DNA from: Niebla homalea
Taxonomy: Eukaryota > Ascomycota > Lecanoromycetes > Lecanorales > Ramalinaceae
Length of the DNA: 64,000 nt
Assembly: GCA_019925105.1 (NCBI GenBank)
Contig: JAHGAU010000032.1
Span: 682,001-746,000, forward strand
Direction of reading: 5' to 3'
Shown here piece after piece: positions 1 through 13,021 of the stretch. The notes under the pieces were generated by a model. That model ran no database searches. It saw only the letters and a program-made list of their open reading frames with translations, and was not told the origin of the DNA. How positions within the stretch are numbered: position 1 is the first letter of the stretch; each line of letters opens with the position of its first letter. Position numbers and translations under genes: made by a program.

Positions 1-648
1 TTTAAATATTAAATAATAATAAAGAATTCCTTATTATAAATATTATAATTATATTTAATTAATAATATACTCTTAAAATAATAAGTTATTAATTATAACT
101 TTTTAATTTTATTATATTAAGAAAAAATACTGCCGGAAACGTAATTTAAAGAGTCCGTCTTAAGGACCATTTCTTTTCATCGGGATTATAATAGGTTAAT
201 ACGGGGGCCGTAATAAGGACTTCCTTAAATATAATATAAACCTTTTAATATTCCGGGGTTTATAAGAATAAAATTTCCTTTTTAATAAGTTTTAAGAAAA
301 GCTTTATTATTTTAAAGAATTAAAAGATAAATCTTTAATAAAAATTATAGAAACCAATAAATCCTTAAAGGGCCTTAAGGTTAATAAAAACCGGCCAATT
401 TTTAATCTTATTTACCTTATTAAGGTTTATTTTTAACCCGTTAATAATAAAAATAAAACTTAAAAACTTAATTTATTATATTTTAAATTTATATTTCCGG
501 ATATTTACTTATAGGCTAATATTACGTAAACGCTTTAATATTAGGTATATAGAATAAGTATATTTTTTAAAAAATTACTATAAATAATAATATTATTTAA
601 ATAAGTTTAAATAAAGATATTTCAATAATTAAATAAAACCTTATTTAT
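1..648. other. RIP-degraded AT-rich DNA, host of L1
   Basis: This stretch is very AT-rich with no open frame and no domain that I can recognise. Residual CCGG and CG islands inside otherwise C-poor sequence look like RIP-mutated repeat DNA rather than a unique host gene. It continues beyond L1 at 6445, because L1 is a clean insertion with a target-site duplication. It may be an internal part of an older retroelement, but nothing visible identifies it. Confidence 0.5.
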
Positions 649-661
649 ATATTATTAATAT

Positions 662-3600
662 GATTAAGAAGAATGGCGACGAACAAAGGGACCCCAGAGG
701 TCCAAAACGATGCGTATACGTATAGTTCTAGTAATAATAAGAGAAATATATTAAGTGCGATAAGTAAAAGTGGTATAATAATTAAAAATAAGATAATAAA
801 CGGGTAAATAGCTTATATTAATAGAAACGGCGATAATATATACGGGTAATATAATAATAATAAGCCGGATAATACTTAAAATAAGTAAAAAAATTAAGGT
901 TAATAAAATGCGCGTATTGAGATATATAAAACGCGTAATAATAGTACGGAAATAATAGGTAAATAAAAGGGTAAAAAGGCCGGTACGGTATTAACGGCGA
1001 GGGGTACGGGCGGGGGGAAAAGGCAGGAAGACCGCGGTAAAAATACTATTAAGGGTATATAAAAAGGAAATAAAATTAATAAAGAAAATAAAACCTTAAA
1101 GGATTAAAGGTAAGGGGTAAAGACGGTATATTACCTGGTAAATAGGGATAAAAAAGCGGTAAAGGAGGCGGTAAAAACCTTAAAAGGATTTTTTATAATA
1201 AAGTAAAAGGATATTATATTAAAGATTTAGTTAATATTATAAATTAAATTAAAAGGTATAAAGGACTTTTATATAAAAATAAAAATAAAACTGGGGGAAA
1301 TAAAGCGGTTATAGGGCTTTTAAGGGACGGTAATAAAAGCGTTAATAAGGGGTAAAAATGGCGGTTTAAGGTTAAATATATAAGGCGAAAGTATAAAGGC
1401 GGCGGCCCCTTAAATAAGAAAAAGCTAGGCAATAAAAATAATAAAGGGGGTACCCGCGATAGAGAATAAAGGAATAACGGAAAGGAGGGCGGCCGTATTA
1501 AAAAAGGTAAAAACAATAATAGTCCGTTTATTTAATAACGAAAAGAAGAATATAATGGTAAAAATAAATTTATTATAATTAATAAAGGTTTTTAAAATAA
1601 TAACGGAATTATTAATAAAATAAATTATTACGATACGTAAACTATAAAGTAAGGATATCTTCCTTAATATAGCGTCTTTAAAGGCGAAAGAAAACTTAAA
1701 AAAATTTAAAACTTAAATTAATAAAAGAAAGTATAAATCGGTTAAAATTTTAAGGTAATTATTTACCGTTATAATAAATAGAATATATTTATTATATTTT
1801 AAAAAAGCCGAGAAAGAAGTTATATTAAAGAATATAGAAAGGGAGAATACGGTTTTTTATTTAAGGCTTAAGATTATTAACTATAGGCTTCCGTTAATAA
1901 TGAAAAGATTTAATTCTTTAAAATACATAAAAAAAATACTTTACCGTTATATTAAATATAATATTAATAAAAATATATAATAACGTCTTAAATAAAAGGA
2001 TTATTAAAGGGGGATTTCTTAAAATAACTTGGTTATAGGATAAAGCGGTTAATATTTTATTATAAAATACCTTAATATTATAAAATATACGGTTTACGTT
2101 AAAAACTATAATACCTATAAATATATAAAGTTAATAATTAAAAGGCTTATAAAAGGTATACTTAAATATATTACGTATAATAAGGAAAGATACCTAATAT
2201 AGGATTTTAAATATATAATAAAAGTTAAAGAAATTAAACGTAAAGAAACCTAGATAACCATAAAAATCTAACGGTATAATATGTATAAAATTGGTTTAAT
2301 AAATTAATTAAAGGTAACTTTAAGACGTAAACTTAATTAATTAAATAATAAAAGGTAAATAATAGTAAAGAAAAAAAAAGCTTTTTACGATTTTAACTTT
2401 AAAAGTCGGCCGTTTTACGTCTTTAATAATAGCCGGAAAGGTATTAAGTTAAAAAACGTTCGGCTTTAATAGGAAATCTATAACTTAAATAAATATAAAA
2501 AAGGAAACCTTTATAAAAGTTAATATATAATATATTAACGTTTTTAAGAATAATATAATATAACGTCCGTAATAAAGGAATTAAAGCCGTAATATTAATA
2601 TTTAAATTTAAAGAAATTAAAAATATTAATATTATAATAATATAAGAATTACTATATAGCCTATATATATATTTATTTATTAACCCGGAAAAGAAGTTTT
2701 ATTTAACCTTTAAGGGGGATAAAATAACCAGAATATACTTCTTTATAAATAAGTGGTTTAATATGGATAATTAAAATATTATTTATTATAATAAAAATCT
2801 TTATATACTTTATATTACGAAAGAAAAAAACTTAAAAAATAATTTTAATATCTATAATATATATAATCCGCCACCGATTAATAAAGAAAGACTTTTTATA
2901 ATACCGTTATTTAAAAAGGTTTTAATTATTTTAAATAAATATATATTATTTAAAAACTTTAACTTATATTATTATATATAAAATAAGGAAGGGTATATAA
3001 TAAATTACGTTAAATCGGATAACTTATTAATAATTACCGCTTAAATTAACCTTTTATTATTAATATTATAAGGGATTATTACGTAAGAAAATTATAAGTT
3101 TAAAATAATAATTAATTTAACCTTTAATACGGAAAAGGTTATTAATATAATTATAATATATAGGTTATAAAAGGACTTAAAATATAGCTTAAATTATATA
3201 CCGATATAAATAACCTTAAATTGGACCGTTAATATAACCATATTATTACCGGTAAAAAAAGCGTAAAAAACGGTTAAAAAAATAAAGGTTTATATAAAAG
3301 CGGAGGAAATAATAATATAATTTATAAACCTCCCTTAATTAAATAATAAAAACCGGATCGAGTTTTTTATAAAATAAATAATAAAAATATTAAATAAAAT
3401 AATTAATAAAACTATTTTAATAATAAAACCCTTTTAAAGAACCAAAACTTATTAAAATAAAAAATATATAACCACAATTATAAAAACGGAAAAACTAATT
3501 AAATAGGCTTTTAAGTATAAGAATTAAAAGATACTTAATTAATTAAGGGTTACTTAAAAGGAAAAGGAAAGGATTATTAAAAAGGTTAAATAAATATATT

Positions 3601-6431
3601 TTTAATTTATAGTATATAACTTAACGGTTTTACTTCGTAATATTTAAAAGTTAACGAAATATAATAAAGAATAAAATAAGAAATTAAAGTTTATCTTTAA
3701 ATTCCCGCCTTTTAAAAGACTTAATAATATATTAATTAATACCTTTAACGGTAAGATTAAGGTTTTTAAAAAAGTATTTTTCCCCCCTTTATTAAAAGTT
3801 AACTTAAATAATATTAACGGCGCTACGTACCCCGATTTTATATTAATAAATAAAATAATAATATAAAATATAATAATTAAAGTAATTAATAAATTAAAAA
3901 AGGATAAAGCTTTAAGATTAAATAGGATTCCTAATAAATTCCTAATAATAATAACCGTGCCGTTTAAAAAGGTTTTTACTTATTTTTTTTAAGTATATTT
4001 TAACGTTAACTATTATTTATATAAATTTAAGGAAATAAAAATAATTATTTTTAAGAAGTTTATTAAACCGGATTACTTTAAAATAAAGTCTTATAAACTT
4101 ATTATACTCTTATATACGTTAAGGAAGGCCTTAAAAATAATAATAATAAGGATCCTTAATGATTATATAAAGAATTACGGACTTCTTTTTAATTAATAAA
4201 TAAAAATAAAGAGAAATCGGTTAATAAAAATAACCCTTAAAGGATTAATTAACGGTATATATACAGTATAAGGTTACGGGAAAAAGTATATTATAAGTCT
4301 TTTTTCTTTTAATATTATAGGTACTTTTAATAAAATAAATTATCAGAAATTGCTATATAACTTAAGGAAAAAGGGGATATTACTTTTTTTAATTAAGTAA
4401 ATAAAGAGTTTTTTAAATAATTAAGTTATATTAATTAATTTAAGATAAAAGATAAACTTAATAAAGTCCGTTATAATAAAAATTCCTTAAAGATCGCTTA
4501 TTTCTTTTATATTATTTTTATTCTTTAACGGTTTATTAATCGAAAAGTTTATTAAGTTAAAATTAAAAATTTAAATTAAAAGCTTTATTAATAATATTTA
4601 CCTCTTAATTTATAATACTTTTATACGTATAAATTATTTAAAATTAAAATAAACCTATAAAGTCTATTTTTAATAAGCGAAAACTTACGGGGCTTAATTT
4701 ATACCGTATAAGTATAAATTTATTTATATAATTAAAAGCTTAAGGCTATATAATATAATAGCTATAATAAACTTAAATAAAATTATAATAAAGTTAAATA
4801 CCAATATTAAAGTCCTTAACCTTTAAGTAAATAAGAAGCTTAATTAAAAGGACTATATAAGAAAAGTCTAAAAAAAGATAACTTTATAGGAAAGAAGCTT
4901 TACTTATCTTATTATATTAATATAAGGAGTTACGTTATAAAAGGCCCGGACCGTTTATTAGGCCGTAATAAAGTTAACTATAATATACGCTATAACTATC
5001 TAATATATATTTAAAGGTATTTCAGGATATAAAAAGGAGCCTATTAAGATATTATAGAAAGTCTAAAACCGGTATTTAAGAGTGGTTAACGGTATTTATA
5101 AAGTAATTTTTATCCTAATATTAAAGTTTAAAGTCTTTATACCGTTAATTAAGGTTTTATTAAATTAAATAATCGCTTAAATAAAGCTAAAAAAATATAT
5201 ATATTTAATTACGATAATAGGAAACGGGCGGATCTATTAAAATCTTAATAAGTTTTAAGTTAAAAAAATTAAATTAAAGATATTTATCCCCTTTCTTATT
5301 AAGATAAAATAAAAATAAGTTAAAAAAGAAGTTAATTTTGTTAATATCTTAAAGGTTAATTTAAATAAATATAAATTCCCGTTAAGCGTAAAAAAAACCG
5401 AAATTAAAAGGATTTAAAGAGTAAAAATTATAATAATTACTTTATAAGCTATAATAAAGTAAATTAAACATTAATAAAAATATAGGGATTCTATACCCTA
5501 AAATTATCGTTACTTAGTTCTTAACGATAAAAAGATTATTAATAAATATCTCCGCCGTTATAATATTATAAAAAAGGGTAATAACGTATTAATAATTTAA
5601 CTTTAAACGGGTAAAAACGGTTTAATTTATTTCTTATTTATAATATATATTAAGGGTTAAATAAATACCGGATATAAATACGGATAAAAAAGCAGGACGC
5701 TATATACGTCCTTATTTCTTATTCCTTATTTATAAAGGTTAAATTAAAACTTATTATAAAAGTTAATATTTATAATTATTATTAAATATTATTTATAAAG
5801 TAAGGCATTTAAGTAATTATTAAGTTTATAATATTTACCGGATTATTATTATAGTTTAACCTTATTATAAAGGTAAATAAAGTTATTAAAGACCTTCCGG
5901 AGAAAACCCGTTATTGGTTAAGGAAAAAAAAAAGGAGCGGAAACTGGTTACGTTAATTATATAAACCGGAAAGCATCTTTTATAGCCGTAAAGATATAAT
6001 AATAAACGCTTATTAAAAGTCTTTAAAAAAGTTAACGGTAATAATAATATAAAAAAGATATATATTAAATATATAAGTATTAATAAAGATATTTAAAGAT
6101 ATTATATAAAATTAAAGTAATATAAATATATAAAGGAATAGAAAAGCAACGAGCTTAAAAATAACCCCTATAAAAATATAATCGTAATATTACGGATTTT
6201 CTTAGGGGAGTTAAAACATAAAAAATATATAAATAAATTATTACTCTTTAAATGGCCGTTAATATCTTTTTTTTTAAGGGATAAAAGGTAAAAGCCTGGT
6301 AAACGCCGGTTTTTACTTTAATGTTATAAGTATCAGGTTTTTACGGTTCTCAGTAAGGTTAAAAGGCCGCGTATTAAGGAACGCCGGAATTAGCTTAGCT
6401 AGACCCGTAATATAAATCAATTAATCAATCA
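662..6431 (+). mobile_element. Full-length Tad1-like LINE, copy L1
   Basis: A complete but dead non-LTR retrotransposon of 5,770 bp. It is bounded by a 13-bp target-site duplication ATATTATTAATAT at 649-661 and 6432-6444. After an 11-nt leader the ORF1 start ATGGCGACGAACAAAGGGAC lies at 673. The 3' end carries the family hallmark GGAACGCCGGAATTAGC followed by an (AATC)n-type tail instead of poly(A). ORF2 shows endonuclease and reverse transcriptase blocks interrupted by many TAA/TAG codons, as expected from C-to-T and G-to-A mutation. The first 250 bp are less mutated than the rest. Compared with L4 and L6 it lacks about 30 bp near 2055. Assignment to the Tad1 clade rests on domain order and motif style in fungi; a phylogeny was not possible. 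Confidence 0.93.
2540..6200 (+). pseudogene. LINE ORF2 remnant (endonuclease + reverse transcriptase) in L1
   Basis: Reading through stops, an APE-like endonuclease spans about 2,550-3,390: a DFNLYYY block near 2,955 corresponds to the family's D-x-N-x-H-H-x-x-W motif with His changed to Tyr, and SxNYIPI near 3,190 corresponds to the SDHxPI motif. Reverse transcriptase follows at about 3,790-4,640. It has KKDKALRLNRIPNKF near 3,895 (family KxDKAPGPDGIP), FSFNIIGTFNKINY near 4,303 (family LDIxGAFDxVxH) and FINNIYLLIY near 4,583, the mutated FVDDxxLL catalytic box. A downstream RNase H-like stretch is possible near 5,200-5,500 but weak. In these motifs Asp has become Asn and Pro has become Leu, both single RIP transitions. 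Not functional. Confidence 0.85.
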
Positions 6432-6444
6432 ATATTATTAATAT

Positions 6445-7563
6445 AAAGTAAAGTTATTAATTTAATTAAAAGGTATAATTTTATACTTAAAAACCCTTAA
6501 CGAAATAATAAATATTATAAAGTTTTTATTCTTTAAATATATACGGGGCTTATTAAAGGTTATAATAATATTTAAGCGGGTAATCTATTTATAATTAATA
6601 ACTTAAGATAATACCTTTTTAATTAAGGGAATAAAATATTGGTTCCTTTTAATAATAACGTTAATACCATAGTAATCTATATATAATTACAAATTACTAT
6701 TAAATTTAAGGGCAAAAAGGATAAAGGATTTATAAGGGGCTTTATTAAGCTTAATAAATCCTTTTTTTTAAGTTCTTAATAATATATTCCTTTAATTTTG
6801 AAAGTTTATAATTTTAAAACTGTTAGCAGCTAACGCCATCTCTGCGCCGGCGTTATAGTGGTGCGTTATAGTGGTGCGTTATATTGCTACGTTAAGGTAA
6901 GCCGTTAAACTTTATGAAAAAGCCTTGGTAAAAAGCTTTAATAACGGCCTTAATATACGTTATTTATAAGCTATAATTTAATAAGCGTAAAGTTGGATAA
7001 TTATTATTTTTATTTTAAGTAAAAATTATATTTTAATTCTTTTTAAGTTTTTTAAGAATTAATTTTATTATAAATTTATTTATTAAAATAATACTTAAAT
7101 ATTTAAACTATAACGTTACGTTTTTTATATTTACTTTTCTTAATTCCGCCGGCGTACCGTTAACGGAGTTAATTTAATATTTTAATTCTTCGTCTTTATT
7201 AAGGAAAAGGCTTAACGTTACCGTCGTAATAAATATTTAATTAATTTAATAAACTTTAAAATAAAAAAGCGATATTTACTTTTTAATTAAGAACCCCTTT
7301 ATTATAATTAAGTAAACTGAAACGGTAAAACGTTATTATAATATTATAATTTAATAAACTTAATTTTTAGAATTATAATTTAAAGTTAAATAACTTTAAA
7401 TTAAAAATCGTATTTATTAAAAATACATATTTAACCGTATTAATATATAATATAAAACTTTATATTTTAAGACTCTTTTTTACGTTAACTTTATTATTAA
7501 GCTTTATATTAATAATATTTTATTAATAGCTTTTATTTTACCTTATAAAAACAAGTTTTTTTA
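6445..7563. other. RIP-degraded DNA between L1 and the L2/L3 block
   Basis: Unidentified AT-rich mutated sequence with no open frame, continuing the host of L1 and interrupted by the 359-bp repeat at 6821-7179. By continuity across the L2/L3 block (target duplication at 7564 and 21508) it joins 21521-21680, and across L4 it then joins the Gypsy element at 27550. It could therefore include the 5' part of that element, but I could not match an LTR here. Confidence 0.5.
6821..7179 (+). repeat. Dispersed 359-bp repeat, possible MITE, copy a
   Basis: Aligns along its whole length with 52855-53200. The great majority of differences are C/T or G/A, and each copy keeps GC-rich parts the other has lost. 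The left end TGTTAGCAGCTAACGCC and the reverse complement of the right end (best seen in copy b, TGTTAGACTGACTCCG) share TGTTAG and a GC-rich CGCCGGCG core, so it may be a terminal-inverted-repeat element. Copy a holds a short tandem repeat of a 13-mer, GCGTTATAGTGGT, at about 6852-6890. It has no coding potential and no convincing target-site duplication, so the class remains open. Confidence 0.7.
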
Positions 7564-7576
7564 TCCGGAAAAACTT

Positions 7577-10500
7577 GATTGATTAATTGATTAATTGATT
7601 TATACTACGGATCTAGCTAAGTTAATTCTGGCGTTCCTTAATACGCGGTTTTTTAACCTTACTGGTAACCGTAAAAACCTGGCACTTATAACGTTAAAGC
7701 AAAAACCGGCGTTTATTAAGCCTTTACCCTTTATATTTTAAGGTAAAGGATATTAACGGTTATTTAAAAAATAATAATCTATTTATATACTTCCTATATT
7801 CCAACTCCTTTAAGAAAATCTATAATATTATAATTATATCCTTATAAAAATTACTTTTAAGCTCATTATTCTTCCGTTCCTTTATATATTTATATTATTT
7901 TAACCTTATATAATACCTTTAAATATCCTTATTAATATTTATATACTTAATATATACCCCTTTTATATTATTATCGTTATTAACTTTTTTAAAGACTTTT
8001 AATAAACGTTTATTATTATATCTTTATAGCCATAAAAGATACTCTCCGGTTTATATAATTAATATAATTAATTTCCGTTTTTTTTTTCTTTTTTAATTAA
8101 TAATGAGTTTTTTCCATAAAATCTTTAATAATTTTATTTATTTCTATAATAAAATTAAATTATAATAGTAATCCGGTAAATATTATAAACTTAACGGTTA
8201 TCCGGATATTTTACTTTATAAATAATATTTAATAATAATTATAAATATTAGCTTTTATAATAAGTCTTAATTTAACCTTTATAAATAAGGGATAAAGAAT
8301 AAAAATATATATAACGTTTTACTTTCTTTATATATTTATATCCGGCGTTTATTTAACCTTTAAAATATATAGTAGATAAGAAATAAATTAAGTTATTTTT
8401 ATCCGTTTAGAGTTAAATTATTAATACGTTATTACCCTTCCTTATAATATTATAACGGTAAAGATACTTATTAATAATTTTTTTATTATTAAAAATTAGA
8501 TAATAACGACTTTAAAATATAAAATCTTTATATTTTTATTAACGCTTAGCTTATTTTATTATAACTTATAAAACGATTATTATAATTTTTACTTTTTAAA
8601 TCCCCTTAATTTTAGTCTTTTTTACGTTTAACGGAAGTTTATATATACTTAAATTAATTTCCGGGATATTAATAAAATTAATTTTTTTCTTAATTTATTT
8701 TTACTTTATTTTAATAAAAAAAAGGATAAATATCTTTAATTTATTTTTTTTAATTTAAAGCTTATTAAAATTTTAGCGGATCTATTTATTTCCTATTATC
8801 GTAATTAAGTATATATATTTCTTTAATTTTATTTAAGTAATTATTTAATTTGATAAAATTTTAATTAACAATATAAAAACTTTAAACTTTAATACCGGGA
8901 TAAAAGTTACTTTATAAATATTGTTAATTATTTTTAAATACCGGTTCTAGACTTTTTATAATATTTAAATAAGCTTTTTTTAATATCCCGGAATATTCTT
9001 AAATATATATTAAATAATTATAATATATATTATAATTAATTTTATTATAGCTTAATAAATAATCTAAGCCTTTTATAACGTAACTCTTTATATCGATATA
9101 ACGAAATAAATAAAGCCTTTTCTTATAAAATTATTTTTTTAAACCTTTTTTATATAATCTTTTTAATTAAGCTTTTTATTTATTTAAAGGTTAAAAACTT
9201 TAATATTAATATCCGGTTTTACCGTAATTTTACTTAAGTTTATTATAATTATTATATTATATAACTTCGGGCTTTTAATTATATAAATAAGGTTATATTT
9301 AAATAATATAAATTAAACTCCGTAAGTTTTTATTTATTAAAGATAAACTTTATAAGTTTATTTTAATTCTAAATAATTTATATATATAAAAATATTATAA
9401 ATTAAAAGGTAAACGTTATTAATAAAACCTTTAACTTAAACCTTTTATTTTAACTTAATAAGCTTTTTAATTAATAAATTATTAAAAAATAAAAATAATA
9501 TAAAAGAAATAAATAATCCTCAAAGAATCCTTATTATAACGGGCTTTATTAAGTTTATTTTTTATTTTAAATTAATTAATATAACTTTATTATTTAAGAA
9601 ACTCTTTATTTATTTAATTAAGAAAAATAATATCCTTTTTTTCCTTAAATTATATAATAACCTTTAATAATTTATTGTATTGAAAATATTTATAATATTA
9701 AAAAAAAAGAAGACTTATAATATACCTTTTCTTATAACCTTATACCGTATATATACCGTTAATTAATCCTTTAAGGATTATTTTTATTAATTAATTTTTT
9801 TTACTTTTATTTATTAATCGGGAAAAAGTCCATAATTCTTTATATAATTATTAAGGATTTTTATTATTACCGTTTTTAAGGTTTTTTTTAACGTATAAAA
9901 AGTATAATAAATTTATAAGATTTTATTTTAAAATAATCCGGCTTAATAAGCTTCTTAAGGCTAATTATTTTTATTTCCTTAAATTTACGTAAATAATAAT
10001 TAACGTTAAAGTATACTTAAAAAAAAAATCTTCTTAAATAATAATATTATTATTAATAAGAATTTATTAAGGATCCTATTTAATCTTCAAACTTTATTTT
10101 TCTTTAATTTATTAATCGTTTTAATTATTATATCTTATATTATTACCTTATTTATTAATATAAGGTTAAAGTATATAACGTTATTAATATCGTTTAAGTT
10201 AATTTTTAACGGAGGGGGGAAAAATATTTTTTTAAGGGCTTTAATTTTATTATTAAAGATATTAATTAATATATTATTGGATTTCTTAAAAAATAAGAAT
10301 TTAAGGATAAACTTTAATTTTTTACTTTATTCTTTATTATATTTTATTAACTTTTAAATATTATAAGGTAAGACCGCTAAATTATATATTATAAATTAAA
10401 CATATATTTAATTAACCTTTTTAATAATTTTCTCTTTTTCCTTTTAAGTAATCCTTAATTAATTAAATATTTCTTAATTTTTATACTTAAAAACTTACTT

Positions 10501-11472
10501 TATTAATTTTTTTATTTTTATAATTATAATTATATATTTTTTATTTTAATAAATTTTAACTTTTTAAAAAGGTTTTTCTATCGGGATTATTTTATCGATT
10601 ATTTTATTTAATATTTTTATTATTTACTTTATAAAAAAGTTAATCCGGTCTTTATTATTTAATTAAAGGAAATCCGTAAATTATATTATTATTTCCTCCG
10701 TTTTTATATAAATCTTTACTTTTTTAACCGTTTTTTACGCCCTTTCTACCGGTAATAATAAGGTCGTATTAACGGTTTAATCCAAAGTTATTTATATTAA
10801 TATATAGTTTAAATAAAATTTTAAGTCCTTTTATAGTTTATATATTATAATTACGTTAATAACCTTTTCCGTATTAAAGGTTAAATTAATTATTATTTTA
10901 AACTTATCATTTTCTTATATAATAATCCCTTATAATATTAATAATAAAAGGTTAATTTAAGTAATAATTATTAATAAATTATCCGATTTAATATAATTTA
11001 TTATGCGTTCTTTTTTATTTTATATATAATAATATAAGTTAAAGTTTTTAAGTAATATATACTTATTTAAGGTAATTAAGACCTCTTTAAATAACGGTAT
11101 TATAAACGGGTTTTTATATTAACCGGTAGCGGGTTATATACGTTATAAATATTAAAATCGCTTTTTAAGTTTTTTTCTTTTATAATACGGAATATATAAA
11201 GGTTTTTATTATATTAAGTAATATCTTAATTATTTATATTAAATTACTTATTTATAAAGAAATATATTTTAATTATTTTATCCCCTTTAAAGGCTAAATA
11301 AAACCTTTCTTCCGGATTAATAAATAAATATATATATAAGTTATACAATAATTCCTATATTATTATAATATCAATGTTTTTAACTTCTTTAAACTTAAAT
11401 ATTAGTATTATTACTTTTTTTTTTTATTATAAACGTTATATTATATTATTCTTAAAAGTATTAATATATTAT
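7577..11472 (-). mobile_element. LINE copy L2, 3' part (outer element)
   Basis: Begins on the plus strand with a GATT-type repeat, which is the reverse complement of the (AATC)n tail, followed by the reverse complement of the conserved 3' end. It covers ORF2 from just upstream of the endonuclease to the 3' end and stops abruptly at 11472, where the tail of L3 abuts it. The last 14 bp, TATTAATATATTAT (11459-11472), recur at 17630-17643, marking the target duplication of L3. Heavily RIP-mutated and not functional. Confidence 0.88.
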
Positions 11473-12712
11473 TGATTAATTGATTGATTGATTTATATTA
11501 CGGATCTAGCTAAGTTAATTCCGGCGTTCCTTAATATACGGCTTTTTAACCTTATTGGTAACCGTAAAAACCTAATACTTATAATATTAAAGTAAAAACC
11601 AGCGTTTATTAAGCTTTTACCCTTTATTCCTTAAGGTAAAGGATATTAACGGCCGTTTAAAAAGTAATAATCTATTTATATACTTCTTATATTTTAATTT
11701 CCCCAAGAAAATCCATAATATTATAACCGTATCCTTATAAAGGCTATTTTTAAATTTATTATTTTTTTTGTTCTTTTATATATTTATATTACTTTAATTT
11801 TACGTAACGTCTTTAAATATCCTTATTAATTTTTATACGTATTTAATATATATTTTTTTTATATTATTATTATTATTAACTTTTTAACGACTTTTAATAA
11901 ATATTTATTATTATATCCTTATAATTATAAAAGATATTTTCCGGTTTATATAATTAATATAATTAATTTCCACTTCTCTTTTTCTTTTTTAATTAATAAC
12001 GGGCCTTCTCCATAAGGTTTTTGGTAACCTTATTTATCTTTATAATAAAGTTAAACTATAATAGTAATCCGGTAAATATTATAAACTTAACGGTTGCCCG
12101 GATATTTCGTTTTATAAATAATATTTAACGGTAATTATAAGTATTAACTTCTATAATAAATTTTAACTTAATTTCCGTAAATAAGGAATAAGAGATAAAA
12201 ATATATATAGCGTTTTATTCTCTTTATTTATATTTATATTTAACGTTTATCTAATTTCCGGTATATATAATAAATAAAAAGTAAATTAAACCGTTCTTAC
12301 CCGTCCGGAGTTAAATCGCTAATACGTTATTATCCTTTTTTATAATATCATAACGGTAAAAAAACTTATTAATAATCTTTTTATGGTTAAAAATTAAATA
12401 ATAATAACTTTAAAATATAAAGTTTTTATATTTTTATTAATATTTAATTTACTTTATTATAATTTATAAAATAATCGTTATAATTTTTACTTTTTAAGTC
12501 CCCTTAATTTTAATCTTTCTTATATTTAACGGAAATTTATATACGTTTAAATTAACTTCCGGGATATTAATAAGGTTAATTTTTTTCTTAATTTATTCCT
12601 ATTTTATTTTAATAAAAAAAAGGATAAATATCTTTAATTTATTCCTTTTAACTTAAAACTTATTAAGATTTTAACAAATCCGCTTATTTCTTATTATTAT
12701 AATTAAATATAT

Positions 12713-13021
12713 TAGCATTGGACAGACCCGTGGGGTGACGGAAGAGCAACAGGTCCAGGGGCAACCCTTAGGTGGATTCGGTCGTGGTGTTATGGGTTTT
12801 CTTGGAAAAGGCGTACGAATGGATTCCCACTCTCTGGACGGCCGTGGATGCTCTCAGCCCTTGGGACGTGAGTGGAGGCTGGGTGGACACCGGTTTTTGT
12901 TCCTGACGCTATGGATGTCGGGTTTTTTGCGGTTACCAGTAAGGCCAAATGGCCGAGTGTTAGGGAACGCCGGAATTAGCTTAGCTAGATCCGTAGTATA
13001 AATCAATCAATCAATCAATCA
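12713..13021 (+). mobile_element. Unmutated 5'-truncated LINE fragment L9 (subfamily B)
   Basis: A 309-bp island of normal base composition inside the AT-rich L3. It is bounded by a 14-bp duplication ATAATTAAATATAT at 12699-12712 and 13022-13035. It ends in GGAACGCCGGAATTAGC, GTAGTATAA and an (AATC)5 tail, so it is the last 0.3 kb of a LINE that reverse-transcribed incompletely. Aligned with the 3' end of L5 (complement of about 34615-34900), almost every difference is C-to-T or G-to-A in L5; for example GATGTCGGG reads GATATCGGG in L5. L9 therefore preserves the pre-RIP sequence of that subfamily. It is either younger than the RIP of its host or too short to be recognised by RIP. Confidence 0.93.
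12714..13001 (+). pseudogene. Probable C-terminal ORF2 fragment in L9
   Basis: The frame through L9 is open from its 5' end to a TAA at 12999-13001, immediately before the (AATC)n tail. It is in register with the frame that carries the mutated ORF2 C-terminus in L1 and L4 (a G-x-P...F-L-G stretch). It lacks a start and any catalytic domain, and the only ATG at 12735 is internal. It may be read-through into 3' UTR rather than true coding sequence. Not a gene on its own. Confidence 0.4.

Noticed and set aside
1244..1516. Minus-strand open frames at 1244-1516 and 40270-40458
   Set aside because: Both lie antisense to the same part of LINE ORF1 in L1 and L6 and share a Pro/Leu/Phe-rich translation; they are shadows kept open because RIP makes few stops on that strand.
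6405..6431. AATC/GATT arrays and the 1.93-kb units as CRISPR or satellite arrays
   Set aside because: The AATC arrays are LINE tails bounded by target duplications, and the 1.93-kb units are LINE 5' parts; there are no spacers.
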